From NCBI RefSeq assembly GCF_016545825.1, contig NC_052621.1, positions 23,958,940-24,022,939 of the forward strand: a stretch of DNA of 64,000 nt. Direction: 5' to 3'. A program made the position numbers and the translations under genes. The notes beneath the pieces were generated by a model. The model was given only the letters and a program-made list of their open reading frames with translations. It searched no databases and was not told the origin of the DNA. The stretch comes from Eucalyptus grandis. Taxonomy: Eukaryota; Streptophyta; Magnoliopsida; Myrtales; Myrtaceae. This document shows, piece after piece, positions 54,291 through 64,000 of the stretch; the first letter of the stretch is position 1, and every line of letters starts with the position of its first letter.

Positions 54291-54720
54291 TGACCATCGC
54301 CAGCCTTGAGTCCGATGTCGGCAATGGTGAGAGGCTAGGCTAGGGAGTTGTCAGCCAGCCGGTGATGGGGTAGGAGAGGGAAGTATATGTTAGGGTTTGG
54401 GTTTATTTATCTATTATAATTTATTTAGAAATGGCGGCCTGGGAATGAAAATTAGCAATACCTGTAAACAAGCGGACTTATGAGAATGTAAATGGATACG
54501 AAACCTAACAATATCAGCATGCAAACTGAATGCATCAAAAGTGGAATTGGTATTTCATAGGAAGGTGCAAACATCAGGAGGCTTTTTACAATGATCCGCA
54601 GAAAATAATTGATTGATAGCAAGCGTGAAAATAAATTGCCGAGATAATTTAAATTTAAAAAGGATGACGCGAATATGCGATCGGGTTACGCAATATGGAG
54701 GACCTCCTCCATAGCTTGTC

Positions 54721-57700
54721 AAAGTCATATGTAGATTTGATGCGGATGAACCACAAAACTCGAGGGATCGTTTATCACCTTATGTCAATTACTTGTTCTT
54801 CACACGGCCCACTAAGCTCTTAGGCTTGTGTCTCCTTACGGCCCACCAAGCTCATTACTTGGCCCACTTTTTCAATATTCCAAGTCCATACTAGTCCAAT
54901 CATAATTATAGAAAAAAAATAAAAATCTAGGGTGTCACAAAATGTATTCAAAAGAAAGTATCAAAAAAAATCTTAAACCTATTGCATTTACGTCATTTCA
55001 ATCTTAAACCATTCAAATGGATCAATTTAATCTTAAAACTTTTACATTTGTGTCAATTGAGTTCGTCTAATCAAATTTGGGTCGAGAATTAGTTGACATT
55101 AATGTCGGACATCCTACATGGTATAATTGAATGCTGGTGTTGATATTGAAATTTTTAATAATATTTTAATATTTTTCTTTTTTCTTTTCTTTTTTGTTCC
55201 TTTCATTTTGGCTGGCAACCCTCACCAAACACTAGGTGAGGGCCGGCTAATCCTCCCCGGCCACTAGTGAGGGTTGTAACCCTCTCCAAATCTGGCGAGG
55301 GCCGCCTCACCCAAAGCTAGCAAGACAGCATTGGCCCTAGACGAGGGCTACAACCCTCGCTAGCCAAAATGAAAGGAAAAAAAAAGAAATTCAATCTTTT
55401 TTTAATTGGAAAAATTATCTATGTCATTATCAGTTGTGTCACGTAGAATAACCGGTGTTGACATCAACTATTTCTAGTTAAAATTGATTAGATGAATTAA
55501 ATTTGCACAAATATAAAAGATTTTGAACTAAATTGGTCTAAATCTTTTATCACAAATTGAAGGCCACAAGCGTGGGCTTGATGGGCCGTGAGATGGGCTC
55601 AACATGGAACGGGTTGAGTAAAGGGCCCATAGGGCCATGAGTTGGGGCCACTATAGTAGGGATGTATGCATGAGGCCTGGTTTGAGTGAAAATCTTTTTT
55701 GTTCGTCGGCAAAAAGTTTTGATTACCCGCATTTAATTTAATATAGGAATTTATGCACAAATACAGGATTAATCTCAACACTTTCATATGATTCCTCTTA
55801 GTTCTTGACCGTAGGCTCAATTTGTGACATTAATGCCACTTTAGACATAAGCAAATCAACAAGGCCTAATCTCTTCTTGTATGGTTGAACGAGTGGAGGT
55901 AGAAATGGAATGAAATAAAAATAAACTAGGACTAATGATTGAAATACAAGAAATTCCTAAATTAGCCCCCAAAACCTTTATGCACTGAGTACGTATGCAA
56001 GGGAATTGCACGCAAGAAGCCACCTTACCCGCCTCTTCTTCCCTTGGCATCTTCACCCACCCTTCGGTCATCATGGTCTTAGGATTTTTTTTTTTAATCA
56101 TGAGTTGCTTAGGGACTCATGAAGATTTAGGGAACATTCTCAAGGCAAAACTCATCATTGTTCTCTCTTCCTCACTCTCCACTCCGACTTCTCTCTCTCT
56201 CTCACCCTCTCGTTTCTTATCTCCTCTTCTTCTCTCTTGGCTCAGCAAAAGACTTCTACTTCTTCTTTTGTGATTTTTCTGCGGTTTCGAGCTCTAGAGG
56301 CTCGAGATCTTGAAGAACTAGCAAGTGAGGAAGGCAAGGATCAACCGGGTAAAGAAGCGGTAGGGTGCTAAGCTAGGATAATCTGTGGTTGCTGAGTGAG
56401 GCGTGACACACGTGGGTTTGAAGAAAAACGATCCTTGATGGTTTTGTTTCGGGGTCTAAGTCGCTGATCGTGAGGTTAGATAGTCCTTTTGTGGCTTGCA
56501 TGTGGGTTACACGGTGGATTTAAGAAGCATATGCATAGGAGAGGAGCTATGGTTTCGCCGTTGGTTCGATAGGTGGTCGGGTGTGCTGCAGTAAGGGTCG
56601 TGCATGTTGATCTAGGTAGGTGAGTAGCTTGCTCGCGGGTCGCAAGCTCCGTTCTAGTTTGGGAAGGATTTTTGGTGTTTGGTGTGGGGTTTAGTTGCTG
56701 CATATGTGTGTGCTTGAGGTTTGAACAAGGCTAGTACAAGGAGATGTAGAGAAATAGAGGCCAAGTTGTAGGAATTTCAACGATATAGATGGTCTGTCCA
56801 AAATTGAGCTTTTTTGGTCCTAGAGTTTTCGTAAATTTCATACCAAAGAATCTGTCATCAATTTAGACTTATTTCTTCATAGAAGATGTAGCAAATTGCA
56901 TAAAATTTGTCATATATTTTCCTTGGATTTTCTAGAAGTAGCACAAGGAGTGCAAATGTGATTGCTTTCTATGGTAGTAATTTGCGGATAGGTGAAAACA
57001 TGGGATATCAGTTTGTTATTTGATTTTTCTGTCATTTTTGAGATAGAATCAAGTCTTGCTTTCTTCATCAAAGTTGTAGGTTGGTCCTTGTGTATAACAT
57101 ACTAAAATTTGGTGGTGATTGGTTAATTTTTGAGTATCAAAATGCCTTTTCTTATTGTGCAGTAGAGTCTGGAAAATTTTACAGGTTTTAGGGGTTAAGT
57201 CAATGACTTGATGCTTTCTGTATAGCAAGAAATAGGACTAGAATCCTTATGGAAAATTTTATCAATGTCTTTTCTAAAATGTATTAAAATTTCACAAATT
57301 TTTTACGTGATTTATTATGGTTTTGACCCCAATGTTTCAAACTATTTCAAATTACCTACTTTCTGTTCTAATCCGAATTTTTACAAACACTTGTAGACAA
57401 CTTGTTTGAACTTTTGGCAACCCCTTGGGAGTCCTACGGTCTCTTTTATATTGCCAATTGATATATCTTTTCCTTACTTGTGATAAGATGACTTTGAATT
57501 GTTAATGGTCGAGTCTCTTGTGTGTGATGAATGGTCGAGTCTCGTGTATGTGAGCATTGAATCTTGGCTTTGGAGTGGTTTTATACACTAAGTTGGTGAG
57601 CGTGCTGCTGTGGTGTGATTATTCTAAGGTGTGATGCATGAAATGTGTGGAATAAACTGAATATAAAAGATTTCCATCGGCTTTGTGATATTGGTGATGC

Positions 57701-58503
57701 CTTGGGGAGTAGGATGCCCATGCATGTGATCATGGATGCTTCTGCTGTGTGATACTAAGATGACTCGGAGTGAGATGCCCTTGTTGTGTGATCGGGATGC
57801 TTCAACTGTGTGATATTGAGATGTCTTGGAGTGAGATGGCCATGGTTGGGATTCCACGGAAGTCCAGATGAAGGATTTGGAAGCGACTCTATTGGATCGG
57901 CTAGTGATTTGGCGAAAATTCGATTGGAGGGTCGATATTGAAATATATGATGAATTAAACACACTCTGCATGTGTGTTTGTGTGTGGTTTGTATCATATC
58001 TTGGCTTGGTCGGTTGCATAAGAATCGCGTGCTAATATTGTTGTGCTTTGCTTGTGGTGCATATGAATGTGAATAAGTGTGACAATGGAGTGGATTATGT
58101 GATAGTATGTTCTAGTCTATGTATGCTACTTATTGTTGAATCTTGCATTTCCCTTAGCGATTAATGGATCACCTAGTTTGGGGCCCTATTGTTTCTTTAT
58201 TGCGCATTGCTCGTTCCTTCATCTTTTTCAAATCGTTAGAATAGATATCCCTGTGGCACGGTATGGGGTCATTGCCTATATTGATGTGTCTTTTCACGAT
58301 GTCTTTGACCCCGACATTGACTTGACTTATACTTGATATGAAGCCACTCTATGGATGGATGTTGGGTGACTAGATCCCCATGCGGTCTGAGGCATGGTTC
58401 ATTAACCATGAGGGAGAGCTATTTGGACCTCTTTGGTTTGGCAATGATGGGCTGGAGTTGGAGCGAGTGATGCTTAGAGCACCTAGATCGAGTGGAAGCT
58501 TTG
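54721..58503. other. Insertion in unit B: LTR-type noncoding DNA
   Basis: No counterpart in unit A. Apart from the inverted-repeat element at 54950-55548 it is noncoding. It includes a CT-rich leader-like stretch (56150-56270) and a decayed minisatellite around 57690-57850 with GTGTGAT.., GATGC(C/T) and GGAGTGAGATG words. Long LTR sequence of a Gypsy-type element is the best guess; no coding domain was recognised and the outer ends were not found. Confidence 0.4.
54950..55548. mobile_element. Degenerate MULE-type inverted-repeat element
   Basis: Same architecture as the element at 62389: a left arm with CTTAAACCTATTGCATT, a GC-rich centre with GAGGG/CCCTC words (CCTCACC, GGCGAGGGCC), and an inverted right arm. 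In the right arm, ATATTTGTGCAAATTTAATTC on the minus strand matches ACATTTGTGTCAATTGAGTTC of the left. The right terminus seems truncated and no target duplication is visible. Confidence 0.55.
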
Positions 58504-61500
58504 TGTCACGCCCCGAACCTCGTGCGCACATCCCTTGGTGGTCGATCAAATTGCGATGTTTTCAGGATGTGTCGCTGATCCATTCATTTTATTGCACATG
58601 CAAAAGCGAATTAAACAATCTCTAGACAACAAACACATGTATATAAAGGCAAGATAACCAATTAACACAAAACATATTTTATAAACAAACCAGATTTATA
58701 TACACAAGAGTTTAAACCAAAAATAGCTATTGAGCCTCCTAAGCTCTGGGCTCTACAGTCATGGGCTTTGGGTCCACCATGACACCATTAGGGGTGTTGA
58801 TATTCATAGGGTGCCCTACTTCCCACTCCCCGGTCCCAACACGAGGCTCGTCAAAACCCTACAAGAGACCCTCCCAACCCCCTTGAGGAAAGTTAATGAA
58901 CCACACTATGAATCGATGAGGTACTAACTGAGGTAGGCCATTCTCGACCCAGATCGTGGACTCAACTAACTCCCGGGTTAGGGTGGTACCGGGAATAGGG
59001 AAATAGGTGTGCTCAAAGTCCATCACCTGCGGGACCCCATAACGCACATGGTGTACTTTCATCTAAGGACCTGAAAAGTTTAAACCGCAATGGGGTGAGA
59101 TAATGTTTCAGCGAGGCTAGACCCTAAACCCCGATTAGGAAATTAATTCACCTAGAAGCAGCCTAAGCACATCAAATAAGGCTTACCTCGCCTCAATACC
59201 TCCCTACACATTAGTACAGCTTATATACATATGCAAACAGAAAATGCACTCAATAATTGGAACACTTCACTTTCCATATATCAATCAATCACAGTGGTCT
59301 CGATTATAAGGCCAAATTGTTATGATATGTTCTATTCCGTGCCACACAATTTTGTTCCATAATCAGACGCGATTATTTCAATCATTCACACGTGTCCCAG
59401 TTCTTGTGATCCATCGGCCATGTCCAACTCAACAGTCGGCAGTTCTCCGGCATAACTGGGCATCGTCTTGCCCCGTCGAGCATGTCAACGTCTACCTCTA
59501 GACAGCAGTCCCGAAAGAGCATCGGTTCGGCCTTTACCGTGATCCGGCATCCATTGACGTGGGGCAATCCATACAGGAGCATCGCTCACCTGACTTTCAT
59601 TGGGTGATGGGTTCTCATAGAGATCACACGCACATCCAATCGCGGCCAAGGATATCGTGCTTTGTGCTTAAATGCCTCAATTTCAAATAATGTACTTGAC
59701 TTATTTTCTTAATATTAAAAACACGCAATAAAATAATTGTGCGTGAACACTCGATCAGATTGAATCATAAAACGTGATATTCTCCCATTTTAAAATTTCA
59801 CGATTTGATATAGTACTTAAAATACTTTTTGGCGTGAAAAACCGACACCCGGTATTTTTCTAATTAAATACCAAAATTTCCTATTTTTGAAATAATAATT
59901 CAAAAATCATCACTTAGCATCCAATTCAATAAATTAGCAATCAATTGCATAAACCAACACTACCACGACGATCAACATGAAATTATGATAATCAGCTATC
60001 TCGGTATAATTTACACTAATTAATAAATAATTAAATAAATTGCAAAATAATCAAATTAAACCACTAATTAATCTACATACACTAATCTGGCCACCTAATT
60101 GGACTAATTAACTAATCTAACTAAGATAAGTGCATTACACTAATTAGTCTAATCCTCTAAACTATCTAACCACCTAATTAACCTAACTAAATAATCCTAA
60201 CCGATCTAATTAAGCTAACTAACTCTCACTAATCATAATTAGCCTACCTAAGCCTCTAATAAGAGTAATTAACCCCTAATTACAGTTTATGAGGCTAACT
60301 CATTGGTTTAGCGCGAAAACCGGTTCACGGTGATGGCGGCGCGATGACGACTACAACTTGGGTTTATGACGACACCGAAGGAAGCCGGGAAAAGGGCCGG
60401 AAATGGGCCACAAAGCTCATAGCTTGAGCTGGCCTTCGGCTTTGTGGGCTGAACCGAAAGGCTGGATTGCGCTAGGCTTGGCTGGTTGAGCGGTGCTGCT
60501 GGGACGGATGAACCAGGCAGATGACGGCGGCTTGTAGGCGGACGCGAGGAGCTGGCAACGGGCGGCCCTGGCCGTGGCTGGACGGGACGCGAGTGGCTCG
60601 GGTGGGCTTGCGGATGTGGATTGGAGGCAAACAAGCGATGGACAGTTGAGCGGTGCAAGGAGCGAGCTAGCGGTGGCTTGCGGTTGGTTCGACTGGACTG
60701 GCTGGGCTTGAAGCTTCAATAATGGAGGAATAAGGGAGGAGAAGAGCTGAAGAAGATGATGCTGCAGTAAAGGGGGCGGTCGAGCAAGCTAAGGGGGAAG
60801 AATGGAGAGAGAGAGAGGAGGAACCAAGGGGAGACAAGAGCCTCAAAAGTCAACCTTAAATATCCAAAACACTTGAGTGGAGCCCCTAAAGTCTTCAGCC
60901 CTTATGCAGCTGCCAAGGCTTCTTCCATAAGCCATTTGCTTCACTATTCTTCACCAAACAAGGCCAAATTGAAGGCCAAAATAGTAGCAGCCCACAACCT
61001 TACGAATTTTGCACCCATTCACCTTAATTCACACCAAACAACTTTAATTCAATGGCTACACATGCATAGTAGTAGACCACACAAATTTCTTGCATTCCCT
61101 TCACCAAGTAGCTTACTTTGGAGGCCAAAATTCCACCCAAAAATGGCCATCCGAATTTCCTTGAAATTAATTGGCCAATTTTGATTTTCCGCCATAATTC
61201 TGGACTCATCGAAAATTCTTTAAAGGATGAGACGATATCCTAAAAATAAATCGTGACACGCTAGAACTTTCGATCCCTGAAACCGGCTTCAATTTCGTGG
61301 TTAATTTCAACCGGACGCGATTTTAGCGTGACCTAACCTACTGGGTAGCTTTTAGGATTTTTTTAGCGCGTTTGACCCGTGGTCAATTATTTTCAATCCG
61401 CATTGTGCATATCCGAATCATAGGCGACTCTCGGTTGTTGTAAAATTTTCAAGGTTTCAATTACGGGGGTACAAAATCGGCAAAAAAATCGGTTTTGTGC

Positions 61501-61807
61501 CGTTTGACATGAATTTTGCAATCAGGTGGAATCACCCACAATTTAATTACGTGCTTTTGTCGAATCGACCTATCTCCGGTCTCTAATCGATTTTAACGGT
61601 GCCATATTGACCATTGCCGATTAGCACGCTTTAGCAGTCGATTTCTGATCAAATTCTCAAGTCTGTTGCATTTATATCCCTTAATGACTTCACCTAATAG
61701 ATTAGTTATCTCATGAGTAATCAGCTCAGAGAAAAAGGACCATAGGTGCGTCGATGAAAAGCCCATATCATAAAGTCGGGACATGGTCGAAAATTTAGGA
61801 TGTCACA
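58504..61807. mobile_element. 3.3-kb TG...CA element with 5-bp target duplication (solo LTR or LARD-like)
   Basis: Begins TGTCACGCCCCG and ends GGATGTCACA. It is flanked on both sides by CTTTG (58499-58503 and 61808-61812). Five-base duplication with TG/CA ends is the mark of LTR-retrotransposon integration. I see no internal LTR pair and no protein domain, so a large solo LTR is the simplest reading. Removing it rejoins continuous flanking sequence. Internal short frames, including a Pro/Ala-rich one near 60.3-60.7 kb, are taken as chance. Confidence 0.6.
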
Positions 61808-62388
61808 CTTTGGATGTTTTGTTTTTAAGCGACATGGGTTAGCCTAAGGGGTAGTGAAATTAGTCTCCTTTTGGCCCATTCCTAGGCTTGACGCATACAC
61901 TTTTGGTTAAAATCATGTAAATATTTCTCTATTTATGCGTGGTACATGTAAGCTTCCCATGTTTATGTAAGTAAGAACATGCGATAATCGCTAAGAGAAA
62001 TGAAATGGTGCCAATCCATCTATAATGAACCATGTATGTTAATGGATGAATTGTTGATAGAAATCGATAGGATGAGACGACTGTGCCTTAGAAGATTCCA
62101 AGACCTAATCATTTAGGTTGGAATGCCTTAGCATAATTAATGATAAAGATAGGTTCTATTAATACATTGATAATTAGTTTCCACTTATGTTTAGTATGTG
62201 ACGCTACTGGGATGTCACACATTTGTAAAGTACAAATTAGGCAAAAAATTTCTTGGTAAATACTTTGTTCCCCCAATATGTGGAAATGCACTTGTGTGAA
62301 TTTGTGATTTTATGGCAATTTTGTCAATCGTTCTACAAAAAGAAAAATAAATTGGTCACCTCTTGAACATTATAAAGCTATAATTATA
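61808..62388. other. End of the unit B insertion and resumption of the duplicated flank
   Basis: 61808 to about 62217 continues the LTR-type host of the 3.3-kb element. From about 62218 the sequence again matches unit A (50 kb region), sharing CTTTGTTCCCC and AAATAAA.TGGTCA. No gene. Confidence 0.5.
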
Positions 62389-63222
62389 GGGAAAGTACAA
62401 AAAAAGCCCTAAACCTATTGCATTGGTACCAATTCAGTCGTAAACTTTTTAATTGGACCAATTTAATCCTAAACCTTTTATTATCGGTACCAATTCAGTC
62501 CATTCGACCAATTTTGGCTGGCCGGTGCTGATGTGGACATTGGCCGGATGCAGACGTGGCAATTTTTATGATTTTTTATGATTTTTTTCGATTTTTTTAT
62601 TAAGTTTTTATTAATTTTTTTTTCTTTTTCCTTTTCTTTTTCGACAGTGATCGGCGAGCCTCACCGGAGGCTTGCCAGCCATTGAGCGAGGGTCGCAAAG
62701 CCTTCGCCTGCCGTCGGCGAGGGTCGTGACCCTCGCCCGACCTCTCCCGGGCCGTCGGCGAGGCGGCTTCGCCCGGATCTAGGCAAGGCCAGCCTCACCC
62801 TGGCCTTGCTGGGTGAAGGCGGCCTTGCCCGCGGCTAGCAAGGCCATGGCGGCCATCGCTAGGGCGGAGGCGAGGGCCACGAAACCCGCCAACCGCCCGG
62901 CGATGGCCGCCGTGGCCTTGTCGGCGGCCCCGGGAGAGGTTAGGTGAGGGCCACGACCCTCACCGGCCACTACTTGAAAAGAAAAGGAAAAATAAAAAAA
63001 TTAATAAAAAAATCGAAAAAATAATTAAAAATCATAAAAATTGCCACATCAGCGTTTGGCCACCAGCCGACGTCCACGTCGGCGTTGACATGCTAAAATT
63101 GGCTGGATGGACCGAATTGATACTAATATTAAAAAGTTTATGATTAAATTGGTCATATTGAAAAGTTTATGACTGAATTGGTACCAATGCAATAGGTTTA
63201 CAACTTTTTTGGTACTTTTTCC
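62389..63222. mobile_element. MULE-type nonautonomous element (long TIR) with 9-bp TSD
   Basis: Flanked exactly by ATAATTATA (62380-62388 and 63223-63231). The left end, GGGAAAGTAC then CCTATTGCATTGGTACCAAT, is matched inverted at the right end, ATTGGTACCAATGCAATAGG then GGTACTTTTTCC. Inverted similarity extends well over 100 bp, through the AATTTTTATGATT tracts. The centre (62640-62970) is strongly GC-rich with GGCGAGGGTC/GACCCTCGCC hairpins and no credible gene. A 9-bp TSD with long TIRs fits a Mutator-derived MITE. Confidence 0.85.
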
Positions 63223-63239
63223 ATAATTATATAATGAAA

Positions 63240-63660
63240 ATGCTTAAAGTGAATATATCAACTTAACTAACTCATGGGTTTATTAAGCAAAAAGAAAAAG
63301 CAAAAGTTATTTTCGGATTTAAAGGCTTTACATCTCTTTAATCAAGCTTATGATGAATCTTGATTTTGCAATTGAATTTAAACGCATTGCTAGGTCGGCT
63401 AGTTTAGTGACTGACCAAGTCACTTAATTAGAGGCTAAATCGAGATGGTATGTCTTTTTATATCTTAGCTTTACTTATTTTCGGTAAAACTATATAATTT
63501 TCATTATCATGTGAACCCAACATTTGTAGGTGAGATGATAATAACCCAACAACATTTCACAATAATTCTATGTCTGGAGAAAGAAAATCCATAATTGGTG
63601 AATGGAGTGCAAGATCAACGACCAGAGAAAATCAAAAGAAAAACTCAACTAAAAGAAAAA
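63240..63660. repeat. Tail of the duplicated unit (matches 50.28-50.92 kb)
   Basis: Shares TTAAGCAAAAAGAAAAA, AAGTCACTTAATTAG, TCATGTGAACCCAAC and AAATCCATAATTGGTGAA with unit A in the same order. In unit A this stretch lies between a WI12 gene on the left and the next WI12 copy 1.2 kb to the right. Confidence 0.75.
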
Positions 63661-64000
63661 CCATTTCTCTTCGTTATGCACTTGTACGTTATAGTTTTAA
63701 ATAATTTAGAGTATTGCTTAGCGATAAGCATTCCGTCGCAATGTACATTATTATAATAATTAAGCCTTTTATTTTCAACCTATTGAAAATTAATTAACGG
63801 GTAAGTTGGTTATCATGATCAAAATGCATGTCATTACACTAATTAGCCCAACCATCAGTAAGTTGGTGGGCTTCATGTTCCTATTGTTAGATATCCCTAA
63901 CACGTGGTGGGCTTAGAAAACCTAAGATCTCTCAAGGCAAGGTGCGTTCCTGTTCAATAAAAATTGATGCTTCTGGGCTCTCCTTTTCCTCTGTTCAGCT
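63661..64000. other. Right edge, AT-rich
   Basis: No gene or recognised repeat; includes a run of AT-rich sequence with CTAATTAGCCCAACCATC near 63840. Could belong to the spacer before another duplicated unit. Confidence 0.35.

Larger units (their letters stand above)
51961..54720. repeat. Tandem segmental duplication, unit B (left part)
   Basis: Colinear with unit A across the WI12 gene, its upstream region and the 54270-54720 stretch. The alignment is broken at 53600-54270 by Copia-derived sequence and stops at about 54720. It resumes at about 62220. Confidence 0.75.

Noticed and set aside
60308..60719. Pro/Ala/Ser-rich minus-strand frames
   Set aside because: Overlapping frames in two phases inside the 3.3-kb TG...CA element; compositional, without domain.
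62779..62970. Ala/Gly-rich minus-strand frame in the MULE-type element
   Set aside because: Arises from the GC-rich hairpin core; no start context or homology recognised.

Overview
This is a stretch of a flowering-plant nuclear chromosome, most likely a woody eudicot. The evidence is intron-rich genes with GT-AG borders, plant-only families (a chloroplast NDH assembly factor, an LRR receptor kinase, a wound-induced WI12 protein), AT-rich intergenic DNA and many small plant transposons. The GC-rich centre of the MULE-type element near 62.4 kb would fit Myrtaceae, but that is only an impression.

Layout. (1) 0.5-3.8 kb, +: the 3' part of an LRR receptor-like kinase cut by the left edge. (2) 5.2-6.2 kb, +: four-exon CRR6. 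(3) 6.9-11.6 kb, -: twelve-exon SCC4/MAU2 cohesin loader, tail-to-tail with CRR6. (4) 13.2-15.9 kb, -: two-exon mitochondrial calcium uniporter (MCU). (5) 16-27.4 kb: no gene seen; a decayed array of related segments starting in the MCU upstream region, a Tourist/PIF-Harbinger-like element and a miniature LTR retrotransposon (TRIM). (6) 27.7-44.0 kb, +: a complete 17-exon listerin (LTN1) gene of about 1909 codons, with a SINE in intron 9. (7) 46.6-64 kb: a tandem segmental duplication whose unit carries a wound-induced protein gene. Copy A is intact; copy B has a nonsense codon at position 3, a lost TATA box and one lost W-box. Copy B's flank is interrupted by a Copia gag remnant, LTR-type DNA, a TG...CA element of about 3.3 kb with a 5-bp target duplication, and MULE-type inverted-repeat elements. 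One of these has a 9-bp target duplication.

The genes do unrelated housekeeping or defence jobs (ribosome quality control, cohesin loading, mitochondrial Ca2+ uptake, chloroplast NDH assembly, signalling); there is no operon-like logic. Exon borders were set by hand from splice signals, reading phase and remembered family conservation. All family assignments come from recognition, not a database search. The most testable oddities are a one-base phase break between SCC4 exons 1 and 2, the A/B contrast of the wound-induced pair, a duplicated TATA-containing promoter block ahead of LTN1, and several elements with readable target-site duplications.
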